A stretch of DNA of 64,000 nt, taken from Cunninghamia lanceolata. Its lineage: Eukaryota; Streptophyta; Pinopsida; Cupressales; Cupressaceae. The translations under genes and the position numbers were made by a program. This document shows, in pieces, positions 20,789 to 32,295 of this stretch (within the stretch, counting starts at the first letter, position 1; every line of letters begins with the position of its first letter). The notes beneath the pieces are model-generated. The model was given only the letters and a program-made list of their open reading frames with translations. It was not told where the DNA came from and did not search any database. The stretch is from NCBI GenBank assembly GCA_027924645.1, contig BSBN01000354.1, forward strand, positions 10,372,001 to 10,436,000, written 5' to 3'.

Positions 20789-23700
20789 CTACATTCTAGT
20801 TCTGAACTTGGCCAAAGTTTTAGTTATCCTTGCCACAGTTTCCTGAATTATTTCATCTCTATTCCTAAAACCATTAAGATAGACTTGTATCAGGCCCATT
20901 TTACTCATTTTTCTCTCCAAAAACGACATCAGGATTAACGAGTTCATTACAAAGTAACTCATTGACCTCTTTACTGATTTCTTTGGGATCCCATAAATTT
21001 TCACCAAACTTATCCAAAATATTCACTTCTAGTGTATGGCAATCCCTCTGAATATCAACCATCAAATCCAAATAATCCTACAAGGCTTTATTAATTTGCT
21101 CAATAAGATTATCATACATATTCAGCGTCCAATCCAAGGAATCAACCAAGGAGGGTTCGATTTCATGAGGATCATTACCTAAATTTTCTCTCAGGAGTGT
21201 CATAGAGTCTAAAGCCATCAATTCAACAATTTCCTTGGAGAGCACATAGGCACTACCTTGTTCCTTTCTTACCTGCTGGAGTTCACTGATCAACCCCTTT
21301 CTTTTGTTATGTATCTAAGAGTAGCTTTGTGTCATTTTGGTTAGGAAGAACATATCACAAGATAACTTCTCAACCCACTCAGAGACAACTTTGGCATAAA
21401 CTTTTTCTACTTTGTGTAATAGTACCAGCATCAATTCCAATAACCTCTAAGTTGGATGCCTCTTGAGATGTGGGTGACACAATGGATTGAATGGACTTAC
21501 TCAGAGATAAGATTTGAGATTGAAGCTTTACATTCTCTTTCCTTTCTTCCTTAGCCCTTTTAATTAAAGCATTGATAAAAAAATTAGCATGATACGAATC
21601 TCCTTCCAAAGTAGAAGGGCCTAAATATATGTGGCTAATTTTATAATCAGCTTTAGTAATCTCTTCCTCATTCAAATCTTTCACAGGATCTGCAATCTCT
21701 AACACCTGGTGACCAATAGTAGCATCATTGACCATTATTGACATTCTCCTGACCCTTTTGGGTTTAGAAATACCTTGTAGAAACATAGTGACTGTGTCTA
21801 TTTCTTTTGCCACAATAGGTGCATTTTTCCTTTTCTTCTCCACCACCTTTTTCAACCAACTCAGGGAAGAAGCAACCACATGGGTATCCACATTGCTAGA
21901 CACAGATTGATTCTGATTCTCAATTGAAACGAGAGCAGAAATCTCCTCATCATAATTAGGAGAAGAAGGGATTTCAAGGAAAGTGGGAAAGGAACCATCA
22001 TTAACTATCTGCTCAAAAATGGGGTCTAGATTCATAGATACTATTTTAGTGAAGCATTTTTCTTTGCAGACAAAGGAAGATTATCCAACTCGCAGGCTAA
22101 CTTCAATTTGAGAGCATCATTGGGCCTCTCACCATCACCTCCTAATTGAGAATTAGAATTAGGCTATAGGTCTTCTTATTTCCCTGAAGTAACACGTGCA
22201 CCAGAACTCTGTGCAGGTCTCTATTCACTAGGTCTAGGGTTTCCTTGGCTGTGAGGTGAGCCAACATTCCCACGCCATTTTCTAGCTAGCCAATCTTTAG
22301 TTCTTTTTATTACAGTAGAAGAATAAACCTTAAAATCAACAATCTCTTTCTCAGACCAATTCACTCGGGGGAGTGGCATTAGTCACCAGGGCTTGATACT
22401 CTTCATCAATGATTTTAGAACTTTCCTCCACACCCTCTGGTATGTGTATAGAGAGACCAAAAACCCTAATTTGACTCAAAGTGAGCCTCATACAGTTCCT
22501 TCTCTGGCCTTCTCTATCATCCATGCAATCTTCCCAAAAATCTTCCAGAGTTGGACGATGCTCATAGGAACCAAAGCCATGAAAGTTTTGTTTCACATAG
22601 TTTTTACTATCAAAATTGGATCTCATTGACGAAGTATGAAAATTGAATTTAGCTAAAACATGTTCTACTCCCCTAGCAACTTCATTTGTTTTACATGAGT
22701 AGGAGGATAACTTCAATGGAAAATCATAACCCTTCTTCTTCATACTGTGATACTTCATATTCACAACAGAAATTTCTCTACACACCTCCAGAAAAATGAC
22801 AAAATCACTGGGGTATCTTGGCAATTTCGTTGGGGCATTTTCATAACCCCCTACTCTTAGATAGGTAAACCTATCAAACTGAATATAGAAACTTCCATAT
22901 TGCATAATTAGGGAAGCAACCTCTAGTGAGATCCTCAGTTTAGGGTTTCCATCTAATTTTCTCACTATATACATCAGAAAAGCATCATTTACACTGCAAT
23001 AGTCTTTCATTCCAACATCCTTTTTCAACTAAAGAAAATAATTAAACATAGGTGTGCTTGGAGTTAGAGACACTTATGGCCTCAACCCATCCTAAACAAC
23101 CTCTTGACTGGCCAGAATGTAAATCAGATATGAACACATATGAAAGGTCAAAGTCTCCTAGAATCTTATTAACTGTTCATTCAAATGAAAACTGATAATC
23201 TCAACCCAATTTATGTATTTATCTTCATCACATATTAATAAAATGAAACGATACATCCATTCTTCAAAAGAGTCTAAATTTTCACTTCCTATCACTCTAT
23301 GTAGTAAAGTAATCATATCTGAAATTTCATCCTTGAAATGGACTCTTCTAAGTTTTTGAGGCAGTTGAGACTTACCTTTCTTTTCCAACTTCAACTGATT
23401 TCATGCAATGGAGTTCTTGCACCAGTCTTCATTGGCTTGAAAAATTCCATTCCAATAGCCACGAACATCTCTTCAAACTCATGCCTTTCAAGAATTTTCA
23501 ATGCGCAGATAATGCTTTCTGGATTAATTCTTCTTAACACAGTCCCGTCTTTGGATTTGATTTCAGAAGTTTCTGGGACGTATCTTTTTACACAATCCAT
23601 GACTAACTCTTCACTTTGCACAGAGACAGGGAATCCTCTTACATGCACTAGACTTCTTTCTAGTATCTTCTTTGCAATTGGTGACCTATCTTCTCATTGC

Positions 23701-23819
23701 AATCAGGACCAAAATACCTCTAAATCAATGTGACCAAGCTCAGTATCACTGATACCAGACCAACTATTTTCAATTCTAGAGTTTTAGGGAGATCCTTGGT
23801 ATTTGAATTTCATCACCAT
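20789..23819 (-). pseudogene. ORF2 of element D, broken, family unrecognised
   Basis: The minus strand has an ATG in good context (AACAATGG) at 23819, then pieces at 23391-23648, 23158-23394, 22351-23028 (225 codons), 21379-22035 (218 codons), 21078-21293 and 20789-21007. Early stops separate the first ATG from the main frame. The N-terminal half looks globular (for example YLRVGGYENAPTKLPRYPS); the C-terminal part is Ser/Glu/Lys rich with coiled-coil character. No RT, integrase, protease or knuckle motif. It has the same general plan as ORF2 of A and B (globular then helical, placed just before the PPT), though no clear sequence identity by eye. Function unknown. Confidence 0.55.
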
Positions 23820-24110
23820 TGTTGAGCAGATAACAGTTTTGTACACAAAGAACAATAGTAGAGTACTAAAGAAATGGTGGTTGCATCACTTAGAGAAAAT
23901 TTTGCAAGAAAATGAAATAGACTGTGTGTGCTAGAGGGAAATTACTAAGTCTTTTAAATGTTGAGTCGACGTGGCACTTAATGCATGCCTCAAGGACGTA
24001 GCCCTTAGATTTACCTACTTCCCAAATTTTTTGAAAAGACATTCCGTTCATGCATCGTGCCTATCATTTAGTGATCATTATGAGCCTCAGGAATAATTTA
24101 ACCCCCAGCT
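23820..24110 (-). promoter_or_regulatory. Promoter and leader-like stretch ahead of ORF2 in element D
   Basis: On the minus strand GCCACGTCGAC is followed by a TATA-like CATTTAAAAG (23951-23960), then a CT- and CA-rich leader of about 130 bases ending in CTCAACAATGG. This is the layout of a plant Pol II promoter and 5' UTR. It is inferred from motifs only. Confidence 0.35.
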
Positions 24111-24459
24111 TGTTGTGAAGTCGCAAGATAAAGGAACCTTAGAACTTTAAGTCAGGGGTTTTGGAGTTTTGAGAACTTCTGACCTAGCAACCATAAGACC
24201 AAGGTTAAGGCTCGACAATGCAATACACGGTTGGGAAGTCGGCTGGTTAGAGAACCTCAAAACCATGCGAAAAAGGTTACAAACTTCAGAAATCCAACGA
24301 CCAAGTTAAAATAACTCTAACACATGCAACTTATAAAGTTGGGCTAAGGCAAATGGAGGAAAGATAAAGTAGCAAGACTCAGCTGAAAACGATGAAAAAA
24401 ATACAAGACTCAAGAACAAATTTTGGGGTGTAACAAAATGCAGATACAAATGCATGAAA

Positions 24460-24745
24460 AGTATATACACAACCCAAAATGTAGGAGGGACTCATGACCA
24501 CACGTCTTTAGACTACATATGGGGCAATAGACACCTAATACAAATCTCAAAGTGTAGGAGGGACTCATCACCACATGTTTTTAGACTACACTTGAGAACA
24601 AACACGCCATACAAATCCCAAAGCATAGGAGGGACTCATTGCCACACGTCTTTAGACTATGCTTGGGAACAAACATGCCATACAAAACCCAAGTGTAGGA
24701 GGGACTCATAGCCACATGTCTTTAGACTACATAAGGGAGAAAACA
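24460..24745. repeat. Four tandem copies of a 70-73 bp repeat in element D
   Basis: Each copy contains AGGAGGGACTCAT, then CACACGTCTTTAGACTA. Copies begin at 24483, 24556, 24627 and 24697. They lie in the spacer between ORF1 and ORF2. Not CRISPR: repeats are contiguous and diverged with no constant spacer. Confidence 0.85.
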
Positions 24746-24899
24746 CACGGAAGACACGAGTGCCGTATAGTATGCCAAAGACATACTATATGTCTAAAAC
24801 ATGACAACAAGCGATGGAATGAGCCTATTACTAGGTTCACCACCATCTCAGGCACATTACAGGCACACCTGACGGTTGGGCTTATGCCACAACAACCGC

Positions 24900-25175
24900 C
24901 AAAGACACACTTAAGGGAGGATACACTAACCCCACCTACTCGGAGGACTTTTAGAATAAAAAGGATGTGCACTAGCTCAAGAGATACACCATCCCCGCCT
25001 CCGCAAAGGGCTTTGAATAAAAGGATATGCACGATATCCTACCTTTATAGAGGGATTAAAATAAAAGGATACAAATGATATCCCACCTCCACAGAGGGCT
25101 TAATGATTTCAATATAGAATAAAGATGTGCACTCGTACAGAGATACAATATCCTACCTCCGTAGAGGGCTTACAA
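24900..25175. repeat. Second tandem repeat block in element D, about four degenerate copies
   Basis: Units contain ATAAAAGGAT(G/A)TGCAC, GATATCC(T/C)ACCTCC and AGAGGGCTT. Spacing is irregular (about 55-75 bp). The block directly follows the 70-73 bp array, so this spacer is built largely of tandem repeats. Confidence 0.7.
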
Positions 25176-26163
25176 ACACGCTTCGTTAGTACCAAAATCA
25201 TCAGACAACTTACCTTATATGCCCCACCTTAAGGTGGTTGATATCGTGTACCGATATCAAGCATGTTAAGATAGGAAGAAAACACACAAGGGAACAAGAG
25301 CTTTCGCAAAGCCCATCCTCACAGAGGTAACATGTACTTGATGATCACTAAATGTTCCCACAAACACACAATTTCCTGTAAGAAGAGAGGTTAGAAATCT
25401 TTCTCTAAGATAACAACCACATCACATGATAAAAGAAATGCATGTAATCATTCACATAAAGAGATGGGGGTATACTACGGGTTTGGAATCTGAGTATAAC
25501 TGTGAGGCTATACTACAGAAATCTCAATACTGAGTGTAACCAAGGCAAGATTCAAAGATTAACAAAGTGCATGGAGCAAATGTATTGTTATAGTTTGTTA
25601 GTATGATAAGACAACATCAAAATATCACATGAAGTGATTCTACTAGCCAAGCATTGGATAATATATATCAACCCCATCATCATTTATGGACTAGGTCCTT
25701 TTTTGCTTACTCACTGAAGGGACACATGATCCATATCAGTATTATTTGTTTTTCGTCATCCGCTCGCTAGATAGAACCACTAGTAGAAGTTGAACAATAA
25801 ATCAAGAGAGGAGAATAAGTGCCTTAGGGTCATCACATAGGAAGGTGCCCCTAGGTCACCAAATGCAATGCTATGCCCCTAAGTCACAACACATATCAAT
25901 GAAAAAATAGAGGAGAAGCAAGATAGAAGAATGATGATACAAATAGAAGAAGGGTCACAATAGAGGCGGTCTCTTGGTATCGTTGACCTTACAAGAGTGT
26001 CAAGGGTCATCCAAGGAGGCTTAAACAATACATAACACATCATTGGGGAAACACAACACAGATGGGAGGTCACATAAATGAGCAAATATTACTACGACAT
26101 AGGTGATCACTAGGGTTAGAAATACTTACCTGTTGTCTTTGATCTTGATCTTTACCTTGATAG
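25176..26163. other. Gene-free spacer of element D
   Basis: No supported frame. Contains a near-palindromic TGATATCGTGTACCGATATCA (about 25229-25249) and two GTATACTACGG/CTATACTACAG phrases about 50 bp apart (about 25470-25520). Confidence 0.4.
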
Positions 26164-27050
26164 TTAAAATTTGTCTCTTGTTCTTTCTTCTTGGTGAATG
26201 GTGTTTTCTACATTGTTCTCAGGGTTGGTTCTTATGATACTCAAGGAGTGTGGAGAAAGATCTTCACAAATTCCCATTTTAGTTGAGTGAAGGGGTGAAG
26301 GAACCCAGAAGATGCCCATTTCCTTCGGTATATAAGGTGTTGGAATACCTTGGTTGTGATGAATAGTTTGTTTTTCGATGTTTTGTGAGTTTTCATTATT
26401 GTCCAAGGTATGTGGGTGTTCAGGTAAAGGTATGTTATCTATTTCTTTGTTTAATATATAGTCAAGAAGTGTTTGAACATCAGCTGGTAAATTTTTAGTG
26501 TTAACAGGTTGAAGTAAATGTTCACAAAGGGAATCTATGTCATCTAATGCTTCATCCTGGCCAGGGAGAGCAAGAAGGGATGACAGAGTGGTGTTAAGGA
26601 ATGTCTCAATTATGTCATCTTCTTGTGCTAGAATATCCTCACCAGGTGAGGTCATGTTGGGAGGGGGGTTCGAATTACTATATGCATTTCCCCGGGCTAT
26701 GTTAGCCTCGTATGTCTCAGAAAGAATGTTCATTATATCATCATGAAATGTAGGAGGGGAAGGAAGGGTATTTTCACCACTACTTTCCTCTTGATTATTT
26801 GTTGAAATCAAACTAGTAAGGTTCTCCAAGATTGAAGAGAAAATACCCACAATAGTGACAAAGCTTTCAAAATATGTTATGGAACGGAGCGCATCACAAA
26901 TAAAGCTAGTGGACAAGTAAATATTATAGATGTATGCTATTTGATGTAAGACTTGAGGATACATATAGTGAATTTGAGAAAATTTTCAACCTTTAAAATG
27001 TACTCAAATAAATCTTCCAAAGATGAATGACGAGGAGAATCCATGACATA
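26164..27050 (-). pseudogene. ORF1 of element D (gag position), one frameshift near its start
   Basis: A 266-codon open frame (26164-26964) starts at an internal Met. Upstream, a start MDSPRHSSLEDLFEYIL (about 27044) continues into the same protein if one frameshift near 26975 is allowed, because the bases just before 26964 read on in the open frame. The protein is acidic, rich in Asn, Ser, Pro and Glu with one hydrophobic segment near residues 30-50. Its position after the 5' leader suggests a Gag-like role, but no Gag core or CCHC knuckle is visible. No protease motif follows. Confidence 0.45.
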
Positions 27051-27916
27051 AGAAAAACTATGTATGTTTATGACCTAAAATGCTTGATTTTTTTTGCTTT
27101 TTTCAATGCAAGTGCCTAAAAGAAAATGTGTTTTAGGGAAATTGATGAGGGTCAGAGAATAATAAGTTGTATATCAATCCAATAATGTGGCAATATCCTT
27201 CACAACACACCTATAACGCAATTCTATATGCAAAATAAGTTAAAATTTAGTGAAAAATGCAAGTTTTTCAAACCCTAGTTGGGAAATTAAGGCATGAATA
27301 TGTGCAAAATGATATGCAAATGAATTCTAATCAGATTTATGATTTAAAAAAATATAGCTTAGATCTAAAAATGATTGTAAAGTCCTATAATGCTCAATGC
27401 AAGTGCAATTTTAAGGATGATGAATGAAAATGCTAGTTTTTATCAAAATTTTCTAAGTGTAAATGCAATTTTTTGAAATATGAATGCAAAAACACACAAA
27501 ATGTAACACTACAAACAAAATTAGATTTTAATGAGTGCCTAATATGAGTAGTAAAATCTAAAACAATATTTTAACTACAAACCCTAGTTTTTGAAATCAC
27601 TAGGTTATAAGAAAAATTCAAAATTTCAAGCAAACCCCAGCAATTTTAATATGAAAAATGCAATGCAAAGGATTAAATATGATTAATTTCTGTAATTTAT
27701 ATCAGATCTAATTTAAAAATCAGAAATTAAATGAAATTAAATTTAAATTATGTCAAAATGCAACCTAAAATGCCATTTTTTTCAAAATTTTCATTTTTTT
27801 TGTAAGTTTTCAAATGCAAAAAAATGAAAATTAAGTGAATGAATGCAAATATGAAGTACAACACTCAGCAAGGTGTAAAATTCAAATAAAACATGAGTTT
27901 GAACCAAAATGTTTCA
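27051..27916. other. AT-rich 5' leader of element D
   Basis: About 0.87 kb between the 5' LTR and ORF1 with no frame and frequent AATGCAA-type words. The bases next to the LTR (minus strand TGAAACATTTTGG) do not match a tRNA 3' end that I recognise, so the PBS is unassigned. Confidence 0.5.
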
Positions 27917-29147
27917 TGTAAAAAGAGGAGTTTTCAATTTCAATGGATGTGTAGATTAAATCCTTCTTTCACAACTTACATTCAAGGACATAAATCGAGT
28001 CAAGCCACCACTCTTACAAGAGGTCTCTTCTATCAAATTTAGTGTCACTTGGAACGAAGAGAAAACTTGGAATTTATTGATTTATTGATTAATTAAAGCC
28101 CGATAATGCTTAAAACCCTAATTTCATAAAATTGTAAATAAATAGACGAATCATGACAAATGTTCGCAAACAGAGATATAATATTTAGAGTACATACATA
28201 CCAAAATTTGAGATTTCAGATGCGAAAAAGTCAGGGACTAATGAGAAAGTGCCCAAGTCCAAGGTGCCACTTTCTGTTAGGATCTCTAAAAGTTGTTTGT
28301 AATATGTTTTTGTTGTTTCAGAGATTTCTATGTTTTGGGATCCGAAGGACTAATGAGCAGGCGCCCAAGTCCAGGTCCTATTTTTCTTCTCAGGTCTACG
28401 ATTCTGACACTCTATCATGCCTCCCTGCAACTCCACTCCTTTTTCTTTTGCACCTATAACCTACAATCACAGAAAAGGGGGTTGGGGGTTGTGGTGTCTA
28501 GGAGATTGCCTCAGTCAAGCCCTGGAAGGCCATTCAAGTCTTCCAAACACTATTATCAGATAAAGAGTGCATATCCCTACGGGATAGAGGTAAAAACCAA
28601 TTGATAAATGATTGAAAACACAATTAAATGTCACCTCAGAGGTGTAGCTCACATGTAGATGAAAATCCTTCACATCATGAGAAGATAAAGTTAAATCTAC
28701 ATAACAAACACAATAACAATACAAGTCTGTTCTGCAACAATGAATACTTTGAATGCTCTCAAATTAGAAATGTGCCAAAAGTTCCCAATCATCTTCTAGT
28801 TTACAAATGAATCCTTAAACATGCTTATATATGCATCTAAACACATTCCCGCTTTAATTTCATAATACAAACTTGAGATGTCGACATGGGACCTTTCTAA
28901 CTGTCACATAGCCATCATTAAAATTTGGGACCCTGCCAAAATAGGGCAGGACTAGGGCATGAGCTCCCAAGTCACTGGCCCCTATTTTGGTCAAGGTTAA
29001 GTTCACAAGAGTCCCTAGGTCATATTTATCATGAAACTTTGGGGATTTTCCATCAGGAGTTAAAACAAACATGCAGGATTACACTAAAGGGACTTGGGAG
29101 CTAAAAAAAGGGGGGAAAGTCCTAGGGAGACATTTTCTGACATACCA
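27917..29147 (-). mobile_element. 5' LTR of element D
   Basis: 1,231 bp, starting TGTAAAAAG and colinear with 18391-19622 over its whole length with scattered, mostly transition differences. Its terminal ten bases are more diverged (TGACATACCA against CAATGTAACA). Frames inside both LTRs (for example 28160-28459) are incidental. Confidence 0.8.
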
Positions 29148-31444
29148 CCTATGTCTCTAGTCATCTTAGAAATAATTTTTAAGCATAGAGATCATTTTAT
29201 TCTTGTTAATTTTTGTTGTCGTCAAGTCGATGGCTAAATCTTATTCGTTGACAGATATAACGTAGTGTATGTCTTTGAATGTCAAGTCGATGTGAGTAAT
29301 TGACTAAACAAGTTTAATTTTGTCATTGAGTTCTTAGTTGACTTTGTGAGAATCCTTCGTCGATAATTGTGCTCATCAATAAGCATAATTAAGCATTCGA
29401 AAGTATGGATTAGTGACATCAATTATTATTTTTGTTTAATCCTAGTCCTGGTTAAGAATAATGTCTAGTAAAGAGGTAAAAGTCTCTTTTTCACCCTAGG
29501 CATTCTTCCTAGATGCTTGGAGAGTGGGGGAAGGAGTAGTAGCTCCATACTTCCCATATTTTGCTACATGTGAGAGCTATGGAGGAGTGGAGAGAAAATG
29601 GTGGGAATGCATTTACTATGCAACCTATAACTAAGTGAAAGCAGGAGAAATGAAGTATAATCTTTTATCAATCTTTAGGCTCAAAAGCATAGGGCAGAGG
29701 AGGAGAAGATAGGAACGTAGGTATTTTGGAGGAGGTAAGGCATTAGTGAACGTATTGCCTATAACACTCAATAGGTAAGCCTATCGTATTCCATAGAATA
29801 TGTTGAATACATTGCTTCTTATTCGTTGATATCTATAAGTAAAGACATGTATGGAGTTTACTATTTAAACTTTTGATTCACATGTAGGCTATCAAGAATC
29901 TTATTGATAGTTAAACTTGTTGTTGTTCAACCTTGACAAAGGATTATCTCTATATCCTTATATTGGTAATCGAGAGAGTTATGATAACTCTGTAGGATAT
30001 ATCTATCCCATGTCATATAGTGATTACTATTAGAAATGATTATTATACATTTTGATATCTCTAGTTAAGAGTATCACATATCTATGTCATAAACATATGC
30101 CATTCCTTACTGATAATGATACACAAGAGTATCAGTGGTGCAACAGTCAAAAGACTATGTAACTAAGATGATGGCTTATGATATTTAACAACCAAACAAA
30201 GGTTATGTATGTAATACAACCTCAGTATAACAATATGGATGACTGTGTAAAATATAGGCCGACTGTATAAAATATAGGTTGATTATGCAATGAGATGACT
30301 GCTAAATGGAAACCATGCCTTGATTTAAATGACTTAATAAGGGCTGAAGGTAGGTATATTGAGAGACCTGAGAGAAGGTCATTTTTAATAATAGTATTCT
30401 GCTCATAGCAGTAGCTAACTAAGAAGGTAGATAGTATGTTTTTAAGCTTAAAAGCTAGTAAATGAGTTGATGTCATTGTGTAGAAGCACTTGACATTAGA
30501 CTGCTACTTTTCTCTATATATGATGAAGTATAAGCTGTTTTAGATGCTATTCTAAGAGTTCTCTTAAACTATCGTTATCCTAGTTTTGTAGAGGAATATT
30601 CTTTTTACCCAACCCTAGGCTAAGAATAGCCACAAGATTATCGAGAGATACAATCTATGAAAATAAAAGTTCAAGATTTAGACTACTTATTAGTTTGGAA
30701 TTCTCTTTTGATATACATGAGGAAGTATATTCAATACGTAGGTATATGAAGTTATTGTTTATCTTTGATAGATTATGAGTCGAATATATATGCCTAGATT
30801 AAGATAGATAGAGTCTTTAATCTTTAAATCCATATGACTTAAATGTCAAAATCTTGTATATTATTATAGAAGAATATATATGAACACAAAAATAGGTAGA
30901 TAAGCCATTGAGTAGATGACAGGATGTCATAGACCCATGATTACAAGGATGCAAAGAGGGACTCAATGTATGTTACATAAGTCACCTAAGCTCTCACCCT
31001 ATACTTGTCTAGTTGACTAGAAGATAAGGGAATATGGTATGTCTTTAAGACTAATATAGTATAAACAAGTCAAAGAGTGTTATCATATATATGTTATAAA
31101 CTGAATTATAAGAATGTTGTCTCCAAGTCAAGAAAAGAGTGAGTGAACATATGACTTTATATATATGAAACTTTGGCCAAAGTAATGCAAAAGTCACTGC
31201 TTGCATTGTCGGTTCACTGTGTACCAAATAGATGAACAATCAGAGTGGGTTATACATAGCTAGAGATAGACTAGAGTTGTAAACCTGATTGTCATTAGCT
31301 AGGACACATCATTAGTTCTCATATGGCATAAAGAATCAGTTGATTCTCATTATCTATCACCCTTGCGAAGGTAAGGGCCACTTCTAGAAGGAAGGTGTGC
31401 AGTGGACTGCCGGTCTATGGTTGGAGGAAAAGCACCAAGGTGAT

Positions 31445-31492
<48 letters not shown>

Positions 31493-32290
31493 GTAGTCAA
31501 CTGCCAAAGACTTGTGAACAAGAAAACATTACTTATTTTGTAAGTGAAATTGATAAAAAATGTAAGTTGTAAGGAATGAGACCATTTGATATATGTGAAA
31601 TTTACTAGTTGCATGTGAAGCGCCCATCTTTTGAAATTATATATTGTACTTGTAAATTGCAAATGTAATATTTTTTATTTTAGTTATTTATAAAAAAAAG
31701 GAAAATAAGATTTTTTGCATTATATGTGTTTAAAGATATTTAATATTCTAGTTGGGATGTTACAGGTTTTAGGCACTGAGAGACTAGTGTAGGCATTGAT
31801 TGAGTATGTTTTGATTTTCAAGATGTTTCATGGGTTGACATGGCAAGAGACATTCAAACAATCAATCACAATGGATGATTTGACAACTTTTAGGGATAAG
31901 GTTGATATGGCTTTCATAGGTATCACACAAAAAGACACATCAAGCACTTGATCACAATCCTAAATTATTTAAGTGGGAGTGACATACCTTGTGGATCTCA
32001 TGAAATGGTCATGGGTCAATCTCAACTCAAAATAGAGAAGTGATTCCCACTCCCATTAATATCATAATGTTATAGCTTGGATAGATCGGGAATATATGGT
32101 CATATACCACCATATACCCCTTACCTTGGAGTCTTTCATCTTACCCAAAGTAGCCCCTATCTCAAGTATAACAGTACATGTGAGCTTCTTCCCCTCCTAT
32201 TACAATGGTGCACCACAAGATATGATAACTGAAGGTCTTATCTAGGGTATATAAGTTGCTAGGGGATGTCCCAATATACACTAGGCATGG
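29148..32290. other. Gene-free, AT-rich region between elements D and E
   Basis: No supported gene or RNA. Short repeats include GTCAAGTCGATG twice (about 29222 and 29280) and GACTGT(A/G)TAAAATATAGG twice (about 30240 and 30260). At 31755-31800 GGCACTGAGAGACTAGTG resembles the minisatellite unit of element C. Probably old transposon debris. Confidence 0.5.
31446..31490. repeat. (CT)n microsatellite, 22-23 units
   Basis: Uninterrupted CT dinucleotides over 45 bases, read as (GA)n on the minus strand. A perfect run of this length suggests recent expansion. Confidence 0.95.
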
Positions 32291-32295
32291 GGGAT
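32291..32295. other. Left target-site duplication of element E
   Basis: GGGAT directly before the LTR; AGGAT follows the other LTR at 39705-39709. Four of five bases match and the difference is a transition, so it is a slightly decayed 5-bp duplication. Confidence 0.7.

Noticed and set aside
24460..24745. CRISPR-like array
   Set aside because: The repeats are 70-73 bp, diverged and contiguous without uniform unique spacers, in a plant retrotransposon spacer.
28160..28459. A 99-codon plus-strand frame in the right LTR of D, partly matched at 18710-18928 in the left
   Set aside because: It lies wholly in LTR sequence, antisense to the element, and is not kept in length between the two LTRs.
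31384..31662. A 92-codon minus-strand frame spanning the (CT)n tract
   Set aside because: The central part is only Arg-Glu repeats from the microsatellite; flanks have no protein character.
29148..32290. A host gene in the largest transposon-free gap on the left half
   Set aside because: No frame over about 90 codons, no splice pattern and frequent stops in all frames.
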